Assembly (NCBI GenBank): GCA_017478685.1
Contig: JAFVDC010000047.1
Coordinates: forward strand, 1 to 8,015
DNA from: Bacteroidales bacterium
GTDB taxonomy: Bacteria; Bacteroidota; Bacteroidia; Bacteroidales; UBA932
Direction of reading: 5' to 3'
DNA: 8,015 bases
Part shown: piece after piece, positions 1-5,327 of the stretch
Numbering within the stretch: position 1 is the first letter of the stretch
Layout: every line of letters begins with the position of its first letter
Position numbers and translations under genes: made by a program
Notes under the pieces: model-generated
Database searches by the model: none
The model's input: the letters and a program-made list of their open reading frames with translations, nothing else
What the model was told of the DNA's origin: nothing

Positions 1-693
1 ATAGAGCATTTTGGGGGGATGGATTTCTGTTTAAAAGAAAGTGGATGTACTCTTTTGCTCTTTGTGCCAAAAACAAATATTCCTGGTGTAACATCGGCCC
101 TGCAGCAGTCTTTCAAAAAAGTATTGACGCTGGAAGAAGTTCAAGGTTTATCCATTGAGTTGGAAGGTTTCATCTATGTTGGCCGCCTTATCTCGGAATC
201 TCCGTTTATGGAATATGATGGAGTCAGCGTTCCCACTCTCGAAATGAACATTGTGGACCAGATAGCATCTGGCCACTCCTTTGAAGATGAGTTTCAGAAG
301 ATTATGGAAGTGTATCCGGTGAACTATGACAGACTAAGCCGATATGCTTCCAGAAGAGGCGTTTCTGATAAACTTGAATCAGCTATTCGGAGGTTGGACC
401 GGTCCCGTATGGAGATGTTCGCTAAAGTACAAACATATCTGAAGTCAATGCCTGTGTTGCAGGCCTGGGTATTTGGCTCATTCGCCCGCCGGGAAGAAAC
501 CCCCGGGAGTGATTTGGATCTTCTGATAAAATATGACCGGACACAGAAAGTGTCATTGCTTGATATTTCAAAGTATATACTTGATTTGGAAGCTGCAATC
601 GGCCGCGAGGTAGACCTTATCGAATACCGTTCCCTTAAACCATTTGCCGTTCAATCGGCAGAAAGAGACAAGTATCTGATATATGAGAGATAA
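1..693 (+). CDS. DUF6577/AbiEi-like + MNT nucleotidyltransferase fusion protein (antitoxin candidate; 5' end outside window)
   Basis: The reading frame is open from base 1, so the true start is probably upstream; the first ATG is at 19 and residues below count from it. Residues 1 to about 127 resemble the C-terminal part of DUF6577, an AbiEi-like family common in Bacteroidota, including a VPTLE segment at 71-75 and an NYDRLSRYASRRG stretch at 102-114. Residues about 130-224 form a minimal nucleotidyltransferase (MNT) domain with the complete GSX10DXD signature (GS at 153-154, DLD at 165-167) and a third acidic residue, D199, in EVDLIEY. In known MntA/HepT pairs the MNT protein is the antitoxin and AMPylates the HEPN toxin. 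The stop overlaps the HEPN gene by 11 nt, implying coupled translation. The MNT assignment is firm; the DUF6577 assignment is recalled from family resemblance, and any N-terminal helix-turn-helix would lie outside the window. Confidence 0.82.
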   Translation: MEHFGGMDFCLKESGCTLLLFVPKTNIPGVTSALQQSFKKVLTLEEVQGLSIELEGFIYVGRLISESPFMEYDGVSVPTLEMNIVDQIASGHSFEDEFQKIMEVYPVNYDRLSRYASRRGVSDKLESAIRRLDRSRMEMFAKVQTYLKSMPVLQAWVFGSFARREETPGSDLDLLIKYDRTQKVSLLDISKYILDLEAAIGREVDLIEYRSLKPFAVQSAERDKYLIYER

Positions 694-1030
694 GGTTAAT
701 GACGAAGCCCGGCTTGTCTTGATGCTGGAATCAATAGCCAACATTGCGGGCTTTATGGAAGGCGTGGAATCTTTGGAAGAATTCAAATCAGATAAGATGC
801 TCTGCCACGCTGTTGTGTACAACCTTCAGTGTATTGGAGAGGGAGCTTATATGTTGTCTAAAGACTTTGCGGCGGCTCATAATGATATGAATTGGGCAGC
901 CATAGCCGGTTTAAGGCACGTTCTGGTCCATGATTACTACCAGGTAGACTTTGAAACAGTCTGGTGGGTAGTCCAAAAAGACTTGGCTCCGCTGAAAGAC
1001 TATATCTGCCAAATATGTAGTATCAAATAA
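683..1030 (+). CDS. HepT-like HEPN (DUF86) toxin, predicted RNase
   Basis: This 115-residue protein has the length and all-helical look of DUF86/HepT toxins. The HEPN active-site motif RX4HXY is intact: R78, H83 and Y85 in the segment RHVLVHDYYQVD, which closely matches the family consensus. Known HepT proteins are metal-independent endoribonucleases held inactive when the partner MNT enzyme adds AMP to the motif tyrosine, here Y85. The ATG at 683 lies inside the end of the upstream MNT gene and overlaps it by 11 nt, the usual tight arrangement for this pair. There is no clear Shine-Dalgarno, so translation probably relies on coupling. All motif residues are present, so the toxin looks functional. 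The target RNA cannot be told from sequence. Confidence 0.9.
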   Translation: MRDKVNDEARLVLMLESIANIAGFMEGVESLEEFKSDKMLCHAVVYNLQCIGEGAYMLSKDFAAAHNDMNWAAIAGLRHVLVHDYYQVDFETVWWVVQKDLAPLKDYICQICSIK

Positions 1031-1134
1031 TTATACCTATCCTCGCGCGTTAAATACCGGCAGTGCCGAATACGCCCTATCCCCCAAATAACGGAATTCG
1101 AACTGGAGGACGAACTTTAACACTTTTTGTCTTG

Positions 1135-1178
1135 AAAATGGACTTTTTGACACGCGGAAGTGTCAAAAAGTCCATTTT
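1135..1178. repeat. Perfect 19-bp inverted repeat (hairpin), possible terminator or dispersed repeat
   Basis: Arms at 1135-1153 and 1160-1178 are exact reverse complements, separated by the 6-nt loop GCGGAA. The stem is AT-rich with a TTTTTGACAC core. It lies about 105 bp past the HEPN stop and 110 bp before the heat-shock gene. A T-run (1174-1179) ends the right arm, so it could terminate transcription from the left; the mirror-image A-run could serve the other strand. Against a simple terminator are the unusually long perfect stem and the distance from the gene. A REP/MITE-like dispersed element is the alternative. Confidence 0.75.
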
Positions 1179-1265
1179 TCGGCTATCGGCCCCGGCTTTG
1201 CAATATCTTAAGGCGTTCCGACGATAAAGGAACCCGGACGGAAGGCCACGTAAGGACCGGAAACC

Positions 1266-1272
1266 GGAGGAG
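1266..1272 (+). promoter_or_regulatory. Strong Shine-Dalgarno upstream of the Hsp20 gene
   Basis: GGAGGAG is one of the few clear Shine-Dalgarno sequences before a gene in this window. It lies 17 nt from the Hsp20 start at 1290 but only 6 nt from an out-of-frame ATG at 1279. In the Hsp20 frame a TAA at 1275-1277 rules out any earlier start, so 1290 must be the gene's start despite the long spacing. Confidence 0.6.
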
Positions 1273-1289
1273 TTTAAAATGATTTTGTT

Positions 1290-1724
1290 ATGTTACCAAT
1301 TGTTAGAAAGAATCAAGAGAGCTGGTTGCCTGACATCTTCAATGACTTCTTTGACAACAGCTGGATGGAAAGGGCAAATTACACTGCACCGGCCATCAAC
1401 GTTATAGAAAACGAAAAGGAATACGAGGTTGAGCTTGCCGCTCCGGGCCTTACCAAGGAAGACTTCCAGGTGCATGTGGACGAGAACGACAACCTTGTGA
1501 TAAACATGGAAAAGAAGGACGAAAACCATGAGAAGAAGCACCACGGCCGCTATCTGAGGCGCGAATTCTCCTACGAGAAATTCCAGCAGATGCTTACGCT
1601 CCCTGAGGATGCCGAAGCCGACAAGATTGAAGCCAAGGTTGAGCATGGCGTTCTTAACGTCCATATCCCCAAGAAGAACCCCGTAGAGGTTCAGAAAGCG
1701 GTCAAGCAGATAGAAATCAAATAA
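1290..1724 (+). CDS. Small heat-shock protein, Hsp20/alpha-crystallin family
   Basis: ATP-independent cytoplasmic holdase chaperone that binds unfolding proteins under stress. The 144 residues follow the family plan: a short N-terminal arm with a WLPDIFNDFF segment (12-21) typical of Bacteroidota members; an alpha-crystallin domain at about 33-128 beginning APAINVIE and containing the AAPGL turn (50-54) and the conserved GVLNVHIPK strand (120-128); and a C-terminal I-X-I anchor (IEI, 141-143) used in oligomer assembly. A stop codon just upstream fixes the start at 1290. It appears to be monocistronic, since the next gene has its own promoter at 1738. No TAnnTTTG box or CIRCE-type operator was seen upstream, so its heat control is not visible. 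Confidence 0.95.
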   Translation: MLPIVRKNQESWLPDIFNDFFDNSWMERANYTAPAINVIENEKEYEVELAAPGLTKEDFQVHVDENDNLVINMEKKDENHEKKHHGRYLRREFSYEKFQQMLTLPEDAEADKIEAKVEHGVLNVHIPKKNPVEVQKAVKQIEIK

Positions 1725-1737
1725 AACACGACAAAAA

Positions 1738-1769
1738 TTTGGTTTATATTGTAAACTTGTTTATATTTG
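1738..1769 (+). promoter_or_regulatory. Bacteroidota-type promoter with GTTTA/TAAAC repeats for the membrane protein/regulator operon
   Basis: A -33 TTTG at 1738-1741 is separated by 20 nt from a -7 box TATATTTG at 1762-1769, a full match to the TAnnTTTG consensus. The spacer holds GTTTA (1742-1746), TAAAC (1752-1756) and GTTTA (1759-1763) half-sites. GTTTATATT occurs twice as a direct repeat (1742-1750 and 1759-1767), with the second copy covering the -7 box. This fits an operator for a winged-helix repressor; the regulator encoded at 2456 is the obvious candidate. The promoter is read directly; the operator role is inference. Confidence 0.75.
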
Positions 1770-1770
1770 C

Positions 1771-1812
1771 ACCGTGGCTAAGGAAGACTGCGCAGCTTCT
1801 CTTGGCCACGGT
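1771..1812 (+). promoter_or_regulatory. 5'-leader hairpin of the membrane protein/regulator operon
   Basis: Arms ACCGTGGC (1771-1778) and GCCACGGT (1805-1812) pair over 8 bp. The interior can pair further (AAG/CTT and GAAG/CTTC around CTGCGCAG). The element begins 2 nt after the -7 box, so it would sit at the extreme 5' end of the mRNA, about 23 nt before the start codon. It could protect the transcript, control translation, or act as a DNA operator. It matches no riboswitch class I recognise. Confidence 0.5.
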
Positions 1813-1834
1813 AACATGTTAAACAAGTGATACA

Positions 1835-2452
1835 ATGGAACAAAACAAAGAAATGACGGCTCAGGAAAGCCTGTCGATCATCACTGAAACAATGAACAAC
1901 AACCGCAAGGATATTGTTCGTAGCAGCGGAAAATACTTCGTTTTGTGGGGAATTCTGCTCACAGTATTCTCACTTCTTGTCTTCATCCTATGGAAAACCA
2001 CAGGAAAGGCGGTATGGAACAACCTATGGTTTGCCTTACCCGTCATAGGCTATCCTCTTGCGCGGCTGATAAAAAGCAAAGAAAAGCCTGCCCGCGCAGA
2101 GAACTACATCAGCCGCATCAACGGCGGCATCTGGGGATCATTCGGGGTGTTTGCCTGCTCTGTTGCCCTCTTCACGGTACTTTACAGCCTGCTTGGAGAC
2201 AGTCCGCTTACCGCAATTGTCCTTGGGGCCACTCTGACAGCGCAGATTGTCCTTATCTTCGGAATCGCCGAGACCATCAGTGGCGTTGTCCTCAAGAACT
2301 GGACGATAAAGATTGCAGGGTGGATTACCGGCATCGGAGGCCTGGCCATTTTTTACATTACGCAAGCGGGCGCTGAGCAGATGTTCATATTCACTTTTGC
2401 CGGAATCGTCCTAGCCACCACAGGGCTTATTGTAAAACAGCAGTACAAGTAG
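1835..2452 (+). CDS. Multi-pass membrane protein, Bacteroidota-type, function unknown
   Basis: This is a 205-residue inner-membrane protein. A hydrophilic N-terminus (1-32, rich in N, E and K) precedes about five to six hydrophobic segments at roughly 33-53, 60-79, 97-119, 126-148, 157-176 and 183-200, with a short basic loop at 79-88 (KSKEKPARAE) and a lysine/glutamine tail. No catalytic motif is visible. The layout resembles membrane proteins often encoded beside small winged-helix regulators in Bacteroidales, as here, with a 3-nt gap to the next gene. The start at 1835 has no Shine-Dalgarno, as is usual in the phylum. It may be the regulated partner or signal input of that regulator, but this is inference from context only. 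Confidence 0.8.
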   Translation: MEQNKEMTAQESLSIITETMNNNRKDIVRSSGKYFVLWGILLTVFSLLVFILWKTTGKAVWNNLWFALPVIGYPLARLIKSKEKPARAENYISRINGGIWGSFGVFACSVALFTVLYSLLGDSPLTAIVLGATLTAQIVLIFGIAETISGVVLKNWTIKIAGWITGIGGLAIFYITQAGAEQMFIFTFAGIVLATTGLIVKQQYK

Positions 2453-2455
2453 CCT

Positions 2456-2746
2456 ATGTTTCCAAAGTTAGATCCGCTCCTTCATTCCGAACTCCGGCTG
2501 GCGGTGATGAGCATCCTGGCCGGAGTGGATGAAGCCGATTTCACCTATCTGAAGAAACAGACGGGTGCTACCTCCGGGAACCTCAGCGTGCAGATAGACA
2601 AACTCACCGCCGCCGGCTATATTACGGTGGAGAAGGGCTTCAAGGGCAAGATGCCCCGTACCACATGCCGAATCACTCCGGCAGGCCAGGAAGCCTTCGG
2701 CAAATACGTAGAAGCACTGAAAGAATACCTTTCGGCCGGGAAATAA
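2456..2746 (+). CDS. Small winged-helix transcriptional regulator (HTH_34 type)
   Basis: This 96-residue DNA-binding protein is the length of single-domain winged-helix regulators (HTH_34, MarR/ArsR-like fold). A helix at 7-23 (PLLHSELRLAVMSIL) is followed by a helix-turn-helix at about 28-53 with recognition helix GNLSVQIDKLTAAG (41-54). A beta-wing follows at about 55-73, containing the basic GFKGKMPRTTCRIT segment, and a C-terminal dimerisation helix lies at 76-92. The family usually binds DNA as a dimer and represses nearby operons. It lies 3 nt after the membrane protein gene, so the two are co-transcribed from 1738-1769 and it may autoregulate there. No metal-binding cysteine cluster is present (single C71), so a metal sensor is unlikely. 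Confidence 0.9.
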   Translation: MFPKLDPLLHSELRLAVMSILAGVDEADFTYLKKQTGATSGNLSVQIDKLTAAGYITVEKGFKGKMPRTTCRITPAGQEAFGKYVEALKEYLSAGK

Positions 2747-2752
2747 CCGGCT
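2734..2752 (+). terminator. Weak intrinsic terminator across the regulator stop codon
   Basis: GCCGG (2735-2739) and CCGGC (2747-2751) form a GC-rich stem, extendable by a G-U pair, with a 7-nt loop containing the TAA stop. The following TTTACTT is only a weak U-tract. A second hairpin (AAACC/GGTTT, 2762-2778), which runs into several Ts on the minus strand, may end the facing serine hydrolase transcript. Confidence 0.4.
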
Positions 2753-2829
2753 TTACTTGAAAAACCTCAGGTGGGTTTAGATTTTCCATAGCGGACGCAA
2801 AGGTACAGTTTTTCTACCAATTGGCCAGC

Positions 2830-4146
2830 TTACAATTCAGCAATTATGTCGCGGAGGAGTCCGTTGAAATCTATCACCCTGTCCGGTTTAGGGGAGTAAC
2901 CCAGCACCACAACCACAAGTTCCTTGGAGGGGACTATGTAGATTTCCTGGCCGTCGTGTCCCTGGCATGAGAACATGTCCTCTGGGGCGTCCGGGCACGT
3001 TAGGCTGCGGTTGAGCCAGAAATATGCGCCGTACTTGCCCTCACTGGCCGAAGCCGGGGTAACCGTGAAATCCACCCATCCTTCCGGGAGGATGCGCCTT
3101 TCTCCAATGCAGCCGTCGTCCAGGAACATCTGGCCGAAACGGGCGTAGTCGCGGGCGGTGACATAGAGGTAGGATGAGCCCACCGGCGTTCCGCTCATAT
3201 CCGGTTCAAAATGCGGGTTTGAAATGGCCAGAGGGCCGAAAAGCCGCTCCCGCATGTAGGAGAGGAAAGCCTGGTCTGAGGGGAACTTCCCGCGAAGGTA
3301 TCTCATCACAAGGTTGGTGCTGCCGCTGGAGTAGTACCAGTGCGTTCCGGGTTCATAATCCAGGGGCATGGACTGGGCGTAAAGACCCATGTCGGTTTCT
3401 CGGTGGAGCATGAGGTTGACATCGGAGCGGTTGCCGTAGTTCTCGTTCCACCGGAGGCCGCTCTGCATTTGCATGAGGTCCTTGAGCGTAATGTCCTTTC
3501 GGCCGTCTGCCTGCCACTCCGGGATATCCAGCGGGGCGTTTATGTCCAGAAGTCCGTCACCGGCCATAATGCCTACAAGGGCGTTGGTGAAGCTCTTTGC
3601 CATGCTCCAGCTGAGGAGCTGGGTTTCGGCCGAAATACCGTCGTCGTAGCGTTCGGCCACAATCTTTCCATCATGGAGAACCACGAAGGCGAAGGGGTGG
3701 CCGTTGTAACTGCGATTGTCCACAAGGGCCTTGGCAATGGGCTCGAGGGAGGCCTTGAGGCCTTCGTCGCCTGCCTCCAGATACTCCGGGCAGTTGTCCT
3801 TGGGAAGGGGATACTCGGCTTCAAGGAAAGCCTTCCTGCCTTTTCCCCTGAGGAGGGTGACTCCGTATCCTTCGCGGTATGCGGCAGTTGATTTTGCCCA
3901 AAGGAAGCGGCTGGTCACAGTCTTGTTCTCATAGTCCACCTTGTTCCTGTTGAACTTTATGAAGGAGAAGTTAAGGTCCAGGGGCTCAACATCGGCGGGG
4001 TTTCGGCCCGACACAAACACTGCCGAAGCAAGATTCTTTGCCGCATAGCCGGTGATGATGGGCATAAGGGTGTTGAGGTACAGGCACCCTCCCAGAATGG
4101 CGGCTGCAAAGACCGCACAAACAATACCTAGGATTCTTTTTTTCAT
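2830..4146 (-). CDS. Beta-lactamase-fold serine hydrolase (class C / NylB-like), envelope-anchored
   Basis: This 438-residue serine hydrolase of the beta-lactamase/penicillin-binding-protein superfamily has an N-terminus (MKKRILGIVC, then a hydrophobic run) that ends in LGGC at 18-21, a plausible lipobox; a plain membrane anchor is the alternative. The catalytic domain spans about 135-438, with S181-x-x-K184 in the segment SWSMAKSFTNALVG and the second-motif tyrosine in WYYSSGSTN (Y272). HDG at 397-399 replaces the KTG triad of true beta-lactamases. SMAKS with YSSG and an H-x-G third motif points to the 6-aminohexanoate-dimer hydrolase (NylB)/esterase branch, so antibiotic hydrolysis is unlikely. 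Substrate is unknown; amide or ester cleavage in the periplasm is the inference. A consensus promoter abuts the start codon, suggesting a leaderless or near-leaderless mRNA. Confidence 0.9.
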   Translation of the reverse strand: MKKRILGIVCAVFAAAILGGCLYLNTLMPIITGYAAKNLASAVFVSGRNPADVEPLDLNFSFIKFNRNKVDYENKTVTSRFLWAKSTAAYREGYGVTLLRGKGRKAFLEAEYPLPKDNCPEYLEAGDEGLKASLEPIAKALVDNRSYNGHPFAFVVLHDGKIVAERYDDGISAETQLLSWSMAKSFTNALVGIMAGDGLLDINAPLDIPEWQADGRKDITLKDLMQMQSGLRWNENYGNRSDVNLMLHRETDMGLYAQSMPLDYEPGTHWYYSSGSTNLVMRYLRGKFPSDQAFLSYMRERLFGPLAISNPHFEPDMSGTPVGSSYLYVTARDYARFGQMFLDDGCIGERRILPEGWVDFTVTPASASEGKYGAYFWLNRSLTCPDAPEDMFSCQGHDGQEIYIVPSKELVVVVLGYSPKPDRVIDFNGLLRDIIAEL

Positions 4147-4150
4147 ATTA

Positions 4151-4182
4151 CAAAATTATGTATTTTGCTCCCTTTTCCCAAA
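4151..4182 (-). promoter_or_regulatory. Bacteroidota-type promoter for the serine hydrolase
   Basis: Read on the minus strand, TTTG (4182-4179), a 20-nt spacer and TAATTTTG (4158-4151) match the -33/-7 consensus. The -7 box ends only 4 nt before the ATG at 4146-4144, so transcription would begin at or next to the start codon. Confidence 0.65.
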
Positions 4183-4222
4183 TTTTTCCTTCTTGGCCGC
4201 ACGCAGTTCCCTTTCTTTGTAT

Positions 4223-4230
4223 TAATTTTG
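4223..4230 (+). promoter_or_regulatory. -7 promoter box for the alpha/beta hydrolase
   Basis: TAATTTTG matches TAnnTTTG and lies 7 nt before the ATG at 4238. No TTTG was found at the expected -33 position, so it may be weak or need an activator. The implied leader is only a few nucleotides, or the ATG at 4241 could be used. Confidence 0.45.
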
Positions 4231-4237
4231 TACTGTT

Positions 4238-5140
4238 ATGATGTTTCGTAATGCTCACAGATTGATTGTTGCCGTATCCTTGGCGTGCGGTCTTCTATTC
4301 TCTTGCTCAAAAGAGGCTCAGCCAGGGCAGGTTCCGAAAGAGAAGCCTTCAGAGCCGGTTATATATGCTGTGTCTGTGTCGGATTTTTCCACAGTGCGCG
4401 GGGATCTCAAAATAGGCGGTAAGCTTTATATGCCGAAGGGCCTGGAAGGGAAAAAGCCCGCCGTGATATGTTGTCACGGTTTGACGGGGTCGTACCGTGA
4501 CACGGAGATTTACGCACAAGCAGCTGCAACAAAAGGAGTTGTGGCATGCAGTTTTGACTTTTGCGGCGGTCATGAAGGCCCAAGCCTCAGTGACGGGGAC
4601 AGGGCTCATGATTCGATTCTCACGGAAGTTGAGGATCTTGCTGCCGTTTATGCCGAAATATCGGCACGCCCGGACATAGATCCCTCCAATATAATGGTGA
4701 TGGGCGGCAGCCAGGGCGGCCTGGTGGCTGCATTGTACGCGGCCAGGAATCCTGGCGGAGTAAAGGCCCTTGGACTTCTGTTCCCGGCTTTCAATATCCC
4801 TGATCTGGTTCGATTCTTTGCCATCTTGGAGTATGGCGGCCTTGACAAGGTTCCGGAATCCGTAACTGTTTTTGGCTTTACGGTGTGGCAGCAGTATGTT
4901 TTTGATGCATACAACCTGTATCCCTACAGCATGATCGGCATTTATAACGGCCCGGTCCTTATTGTCCAGGGAGATAAAGACGAACTTGTTCCGCTTTCCT
5001 ATGCCCAAAAGGCCGATGACCTGTACAATGATTCCACCCTGTATGTCCTTGAGGGACAGGGGCATGGCTTTGATGCCGAAGGAAAGGCCAAAGCCATTGA
5101 GTACCTTGACAGTTTTATAGATGAGGCTTTGGGCTTATAA
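4238..5140 (+). CDS. Alpha/beta hydrolase lipoprotein, feruloyl/cinnamoyl-esterase-like
   Basis: This 300-residue serine hydrolase carries a lipoprotein signal: a basic N-terminus, a hydrophobic stretch at 9-21, and lipobox LFSC with C23 as the predicted lipidated residue, followed by S-K-E. The catalytic domain spans about 45-300 and has an oxyanion HG at 80-81 (CCHGLTGS), the nucleophile elbow GGSQGG with S158, an acid at D248 in GDKDELVP, and the base H276 in GQGHGF. The FDFCGGHEG segment (106-114) and GGSQGG elbow resemble bacterial cinnamoyl/feruloyl esterases of the LJ0536/Est1E type, which release hydroxycinnamates from plant cell walls. Another short-acyl ester substrate is possible. 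It may start at the second ATG (4241). It is divergent from the serine hydrolase and ends in a strong terminator overlapping its stop codon. Confidence 0.88.
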   Translation: MMFRNAHRLIVAVSLACGLLFSCSKEAQPGQVPKEKPSEPVIYAVSVSDFSTVRGDLKIGGKLYMPKGLEGKKPAVICCHGLTGSYRDTEIYAQAAATKGVVACSFDFCGGHEGPSLSDGDRAHDSILTEVEDLAAVYAEISARPDIDPSNIMVMGGSQGGLVAALYAARNPGGVKALGLLFPAFNIPDLVRFFAILEYGGLDKVPESVTVFGFTVWQQYVFDAYNLYPYSMIGIYNGPVLIVQGDKDELVPLSYAQKADDLYNDSTLYVLEGQGHGFDAEGKAKAIEYLDSFIDEALGL

Positions 5141-5169
5141 AAAAGCAGACCGGAAGGCCTGCTTTTTTT
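5139..5169. terminator. Bidirectional intrinsic terminator between the esterase and the tRNA
   Basis: AAAAAAGCAG (5139-5148) and CTGCTTTTTT (5159-5168) form a perfect 10-bp stem. The interior closes with CC/GG around a GGAA tetraloop after an A-C mismatch. The T-run after the stem serves the plus-strand esterase, and the mirror T-run serves the minus-strand tRNA ending at 5173. The left arm includes the last two bases of the esterase stop codon. Confidence 0.88.
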
Positions 5170-5172
5170 GAG

Positions 5173-5247
5173 TAGGGACGATCGGATTCGAACCGATGAC
5201 CTCTTCAATGTGACTGAAGCGCTCTAAACCAGCTGAGCTACGCCCCT
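5173..5247 (-). tRNA. tRNA-Val (anticodon CAC)
   Basis: The minus strand folds into a full cloverleaf of 75 nt including discriminator A73. The acceptor AGGGGCG pairs with CGTCCCT (one G-U), and the D stem is GCTC/GAGC. The anticodon stem CTTCA/TGAAG encloses the loop GTCACAT, which places T33 before anticodon CAC (reads GTG, valine). The T arm is ATCGG/CCGAT around TTCGAAT. The 3' CCA is not encoded. G at position 32 of the anticodon loop is uncommon. Its promoter is at 5260-5290 and its terminator at 5139-5169, so it looks like a single-gene transcript. Confidence 0.93.
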
Positions 5248-5259
5248 GAATGGGGATTG

Positions 5260-5290
5260 CAAAGGTAGCATCTTTTTCCAAAATAGCAAA
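5260..5290 (-). promoter_or_regulatory. Promoter of the tRNA-Val gene
   Basis: On the minus strand TTTG (5290-5287), a 19-nt spacer and TACCTTTG (5267-5260) match the Bacteroidota consensus. The -7 box ends 12 nt before the mature tRNA 5' end, allowing a short 5' leader for RNase P. It lies back to back with the esterase promoter at 5300-5307. Confidence 0.75.
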
Positions 5291-5299
5291 ATTTTTTCC

Positions 5300-5307
5300 T
5301 ATATTTG
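5300..5307 (+). promoter_or_regulatory. -7 promoter box for the CE7 esterase operon
   Basis: TATATTTG fully matches TAnnTTTG and ends 20 nt before the chosen ATG at 5328. The expected -33 position (about 5273-5279) has TTTTTCC rather than TTTG. Its location rules out the in-frame ATG at 5250, which lies upstream of the promoter. Confidence 0.6.
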
Positions 5308-5327
5308 TGAATCTGATACATAGTCTT

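Noticed and set aside
19..21. ATG at 19 as true start of the MNT fusion gene, with the G-run before it as ribosome site
   Set aside because: The G-run touches the ATG, too close to work as a Shine-Dalgarno, and the frame is open to base 1 with sequence that fits continuing protein.
1058..1068. CGGC-AGT-GCCG hairpin after the HEPN gene
   Set aside because: Only 4 bp with no T-run; expected by chance in a region of this length.
2798..2805. Minus-strand TACCTTTG promoter-like box past the end of the serine hydrolase gene
   Set aside because: There is no -33 TTTG at the right distance and it would only drive RNA antisense to the regulator gene; probably chance, though the sequence is typical of the phylum's promoters.
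3340..3891. 183-codon open frame on the plus strand
   Set aside because: Antisense to the well-supported serine hydrolase; no domain, signal or promoter of its own.
4349..5065. 238-codon open frame on the minus strand
   Set aside because: Antisense shadow of the alpha/beta hydrolase, whose catalytic triad and signal peptide are all in the plus frame.
5250..5327. In-frame extension of the CE7 esterase from an ATG at 5250
   Set aside because: It lies upstream of the TATATTTG promoter box, overlaps the tRNA promoter, and would bury the lipoprotein signal that begins at the ATG at 5328.
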